A stretch of 17,886 nucleotides of DNA from an uncultured Eubacterium sp. (GTDB lineage Bacteria; Bacillota; Clostridia; Lachnospirales; Lachnospiraceae): the NCBI GenBank assembly GCA_900547255.1, contig URGC01000047.1:1-17886 (forward strand). The letters run 5' to 3'. A model generated the notes under the pieces. It saw only the letters and a list, made by a program, of their open reading frames with translations. It did not search any database and was not told the DNA's origin. The translations under genes and the position numbers were made by a program. How positions within the stretch are numbered: position 1 is the stretch's first letter; the number at the start of each line of letters is the position of its first letter. Positions 15,556 through 17,886 of the stretch are shown here, in pieces.

Positions 15556-16566
15556 ATGGCATTATTTGAATCATATGAAAGAAGAATTAATCAGATCAAC
15601 GCTGTATTAAACAGCTACGGCATCTCTTCAATTGAGGAAGCAGAGAAGATTACTAAGGATGCTGGATTAGACGTATATAACATGGTTAAAGGCATTCAGC
15701 CTATCTGTTTTGAGAACGCATGCTGGGCTTATACAGTAGGTGCAGCTATCGCAATCAAGAAGGGTGCTAGAAAGGCTTCAGAAGCTGCTGCAGCTATCGG
15801 TGAAGGCTTACAGTCATTCTGTATTCCAGGTTCAGTTGCTGACCAGAGAAAGGTTGGTTTAGGACATGGTAACTTAGGTAAGATGCTTCTTGAGGAAGAG
15901 ACAGAGTGTTTCGCATTCTTAGCTGGTCACGAGTCATTCGCTGCTGCTGAGGGTGCTATTGGTATTGCTGAGAAGGCTAACAAGGTTAGACAGAAGCCTC
16001 TTAGAGTTATTCTTAACGGTCTTGGTAAGGATGCTGCTAAGGTTATCTCAAGAATTAACGGATTTACATTTGTTGAGACACAGATGGATTACTCAACAGG
16101 TAAGGTTAAGGAAATCGAGAGAATCGCATATTCAGACGGACTTCGTTCTAAGGTTAACTGCTACGGCGCTAATGATGTAACAGAAGGTGTTGCAATCATG
16201 TGGAAGGAGAATGTTGATATCTCTATCACAGGTAACTCAACAAACCCTACAAGATTCCAGCATCCAGTTGCAGGTACATATAAGAAGGAAAGACTTGAAG
16301 CTGGTAAGAAGTACTTCTCAGTAGCTTCAGGTGGTGGTACAGGACGTACACTTCACCCAGATAACATGGCAGCAGGTCCAGCTTCTTATGGTATGACAGA
16401 TACTATGGGACGTATGCACTCAGATGCTCAGTTCGCTGGTTCTTCATCAGTTCCTGCTCACGTAGAAATGATGGGTCTTATCGGCATGGGTAATAACCCT
16501 ATGGTTGGTGCTACAGTTGCTGTTGCTGTTTCTGTTGAGGAAGCTGCTAAGGCTGGTAAGTTCTAA
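15556..16566 (+). CDS. GGGtGRT protein (family of unknown function)
   Basis: The 336-residue protein carries the motif that names the family, ASGGGTGRTLHPDNMAAGPA (its glycine run near residue 258), and the continuous family pattern around it, GMTDTMGRMHSDAQFAGSS. Other conserved-looking blocks are GIQPICFENACWAYTVGAA (Cys49, Cys54), GHGNLGKMLLEEETECFAFLAGHESFAAAEG and TGNSTNPTRFQHP. It is soluble, with no signal peptide. The Gly-rich loop and many His/Cys/Glu residues suggest binding of a nucleotide, sugar phosphate or metal, but no reaction is known to me. It starts 14 bases after the scaffold gene with AGGAGGAG (15541-15548), so the two form an operon. Its codon bias is extreme, pointing to an abundant protein. 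A terminator follows at once. Confidence 0.92.
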   Translation: MALFESYERRINQINAVLNSYGISSIEEAEKITKDAGLDVYNMVKGIQPICFENACWAYTVGAAIAIKKGARKASEAAAAIGEGLQSFCIPGSVADQRKVGLGHGNLGKMLLEEETECFAFLAGHESFAAAEGAIGIAEKANKVRQKPLRVILNGLGKDAAKVISRINGFTFVETQMDYSTGKVKEIERIAYSDGLRSKVNCYGANDVTEGVAIMWKENVDISITGNSTNPTRFQHPVAGTYKKERLEAGKKYFSVASGGGTGRTLHPDNMAAGPASYGMTDTMGRMHSDAQFAGSSSVPAHVEMMGLIGMGNNPMVGATVAVAVSVEEAAKAGKF

Positions 16567-16593
16567 TTGCAAAGCTAGTAAATAAGCGAGTTG

Positions 16594-16630
16594 AGAGACT
16601 TTTGGATTAATTTCCAAAAGTCTCTTTATT
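16594..16630 (+). terminator. Rho-independent terminator of the GGGtGRT operon
   Basis: A perfect 13-bp stem, AGAGACTTTTGGA (16594-16606) with TCCAAAAGTCTCT (16613-16625), has a 6-base loop and is followed by TTATT. It ends the operon 27 bases after the stop codon. Confidence 0.9.
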
Positions 16631-16710
16631 ATAATGTTATAAGAAATGGAAAAATTATGTTAATGGATAATGCAAAAGCGGCACAAAATAATATAAATGC
16701 GAGGTAAAAT

Positions 16711-16929
16711 ATGGATAAGGGTTATCTTGAATGTGGACTTCCAGAATGGTTAACTGAAAGTATTGATGAATATTTAAAGAATAAAGATAATAAATTGCGC
16801 TGGGATTTGTATTATTGTAATTTGCAATCTGACATAAATGTGGCTGAACAGGAGCAGTTAATTACAAGTGAACAGGCGTGGTATCTACGTGAGAAATATC
16901 TTGATTTAAGAAAAGAGGATAATACATGA
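16711..16929 (+). CDS. Small partner protein of the HipA-like kinase
   Basis: A 72-residue acidic protein, mostly predicted helical, with a GLPEWLTESIDEYL start and ITSEQAWYLREKYL near the end. It has no visible helix-turn-helix, so it is not an obvious HipB. Its last codons overlap the next gene as ATGA, a sign of translational coupling. GAGG (16701-16704) precedes the ATG by six bases. I have an impression that similar short proteins precede HipA-like kinase genes in other Clostridia, but cannot check it. An antitoxin or subunit role is inferred from arrangement. The gene is AT-rich compared with the operon before it. Upstream, TATAAT at 16630-16635 could be its -10, though without a good -35. 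Confidence 0.75.
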   Translation: MDKGYLECGLPEWLTESIDEYLKNKDNKLRWDLYYCNLQSDINVAEQEQLITSEQAWYLREKYLDLRKEDNT

Positions 16930-17855
16930 TAGATTTTACAGATTGCAGGCAACTGAGAAAAACATATAATGGTGCTAATGGTGGAAAAAGGTGCATTGAA
17001 TATAAAGGCGATATTTATATGTTAAAATTTCCTTCTAAGCCTTTAAGAAACACACAGTTGAGTTATGCTAATGGAAGTGTTTCTGAATATATATGCTGCC
17101 ATATTTATGAAATGCTTGGTATTCCTGTGCAGGAAACATTATTAGGTATATATAGAACCGAAAAAGGAGAGAAGCTTGTAGTTGCATGTAAAGATTTTGC
17201 AATGGAACCAAATACATCTTTTCAGGATTTTGGCAGCTTGAAAAATCAAGTTGTAGATAGTATAGAGAATGGCTATGGAACAGAACTGTCTGATATTATG
17301 TATAGTATAGACCATCAAACATTAATGGAACCTAAAATTATAAAAGATAGATTTTGGGACATGTTTATATGTGATGCTTTCATGGCTAATTTTGACCGCC
17401 ATAATGGAAATTGGGGTTTTTTATATAACAAAATGACTGATGATATAAAACTGTCTCCAGTATTTGATTGTGGTTCGTGTTTATATTCACAGATGGATAG
17501 TGAGACTATGCAGCTTGTTATGAATGATAAAAATGAGCAAAATGCAAGAATCTATAATGTTCCAGCTTCGGCAATTAAGGTAAATGGTAATAAGCTTAAC
17601 TATATGAAATATTTAAGCGAAACAGTAGATGAAAGTTGTATTGAGGCTATAAGACGAATATATCCCCTCGTTGATATGGAGAAAATTGTCAATTTCATAA
17701 ATGAAATAGAATGTATAACAAAGACACAGAAAAAGTTTTATTCATTAATGTTACAGAAGCGATATGATTTGATATTGAAGCCTGCGTATAAAAGGGCGGA
17801 GAAGATTGCATTAGAAAATTCACAACATATTGGGGGCATGCGGACATTTTTTTAG
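16926..17855 (+). CDS. HipA/CtkA-like serine/threonine kinase
   Basis: A 309-residue HipA-fold kinase without the N-terminal subdomain of classical HipA, similar in size to H. pylori CtkA and to HipT. Visible motifs: a Gly-rich loop NGANGGK (15-21), ATP-contacting Lys34 (YMLKFP), Glu54 (VSEY), the catalytic loop D157-R158-H159-N160-G161-N162 (FDRHNGN), and metal-binding Asp181 in SPVFDCGS. All expected catalytic residues are present, so it should be active. HipA phosphorylates GltX and HipT phosphorylates TrpS in other bacteria; the target here is unknown. The gene overlaps the 72-residue partner by four bases, with AAGAGG just upstream as ribosome binding site. A toxin-antitoxin or regulatory kinase module is likely. 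The 31 bases after the stop show nothing recognisable before the window ends. Confidence 0.88.
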   Translation: MIDFTDCRQLRKTYNGANGGKRCIEYKGDIYMLKFPSKPLRNTQLSYANGSVSEYICCHIYEMLGIPVQETLLGIYRTEKGEKLVVACKDFAMEPNTSFQDFGSLKNQVVDSIENGYGTELSDIMYSIDHQTLMEPKIIKDRFWDMFICDAFMANFDRHNGNWGFLYNKMTDDIKLSPVFDCGSCLYSQMDSETMQLVMNDKNEQNARIYNVPASAIKVNGNKLNYMKYLSETVDESCIEAIRRIYPLVDMEKIVNFINEIECITKTQKKFYSLMLQKRYDLILKPAYKRAEKIALENSQHIGGMRTFF

Positions 17856-17886
17856 ACCGCTATGCCTATACTCCTTCTATAATCTA

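Overview
The window looks like a chromosomal segment of a low-GC Firmicute of the Lachnospiraceae, probably close to Lachnospira/[Eubacterium] eligens. Reasons: strong AAGGAGG-type ribosome binding sites, clostridial versions of YfbR, GlmS and the GGGtGRT protein, a cytosolic BMP-domain protein of a type I associate with this family, and a CIRCE-controlled clpB. The species is inferred from protein character, not from a search. All convincing genes are on the + strand.

Layout. (1) 1-1035: an AT-rich edge with the C-terminal part of a kinase-like gene and a DUF1015-family gene cut to about half its usual length. (2) 1061-3854: hairpin, CIRCE operator/promoter, clpB and a strong terminator. (3) 3919-6524: an extended -10 promoter, a cytosolic ParB-like/BMP fusion protein and a metallophosphoesterase, probably one transcript. 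(4) 6543-7830: asd with a dyad over its promoter, a structured leader and its own terminator. (5) 7834-13747: a tightly packed run of yfbR (5'-deoxynucleotidase), a DUF234 ATPase, a type IA topoisomerase (topB-like) and glmS. (6) 13748-14051: a gap of about 300 bases holding a GC-rich, nested palindromic element. (7) 14052-14720: a GlmU-type left-handed beta-helix acetyltransferase. (8) 14727-16630: an IscU/NifU-like scaffold protein and the GGGtGRT protein, with a promoter and terminator of their own. (9) 16711-17855: an AT-rich two-gene cassette, a 72-residue protein overlapping a HipA/CtkA-like kinase.

How the genes fit together. Most of the middle is housekeeping: protein disaggregation (ClpB), aspartate-family amino acid synthesis (Asd), dNMP pool control (YfbR), DNA topology (TopB) and amino-sugar synthesis (GlmS plus the nearby acetyltransferase). 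The least understood parts are the scaffold/GGGtGRT pair, the ParB-like/BMP fusion, the two-gene HipA-like cassette and the palindromic element after glmS. Both edges are visibly more AT-rich than the core and look like accessory DNA. I see no tRNA, rRNA, CRISPR array, transposase or integrase.
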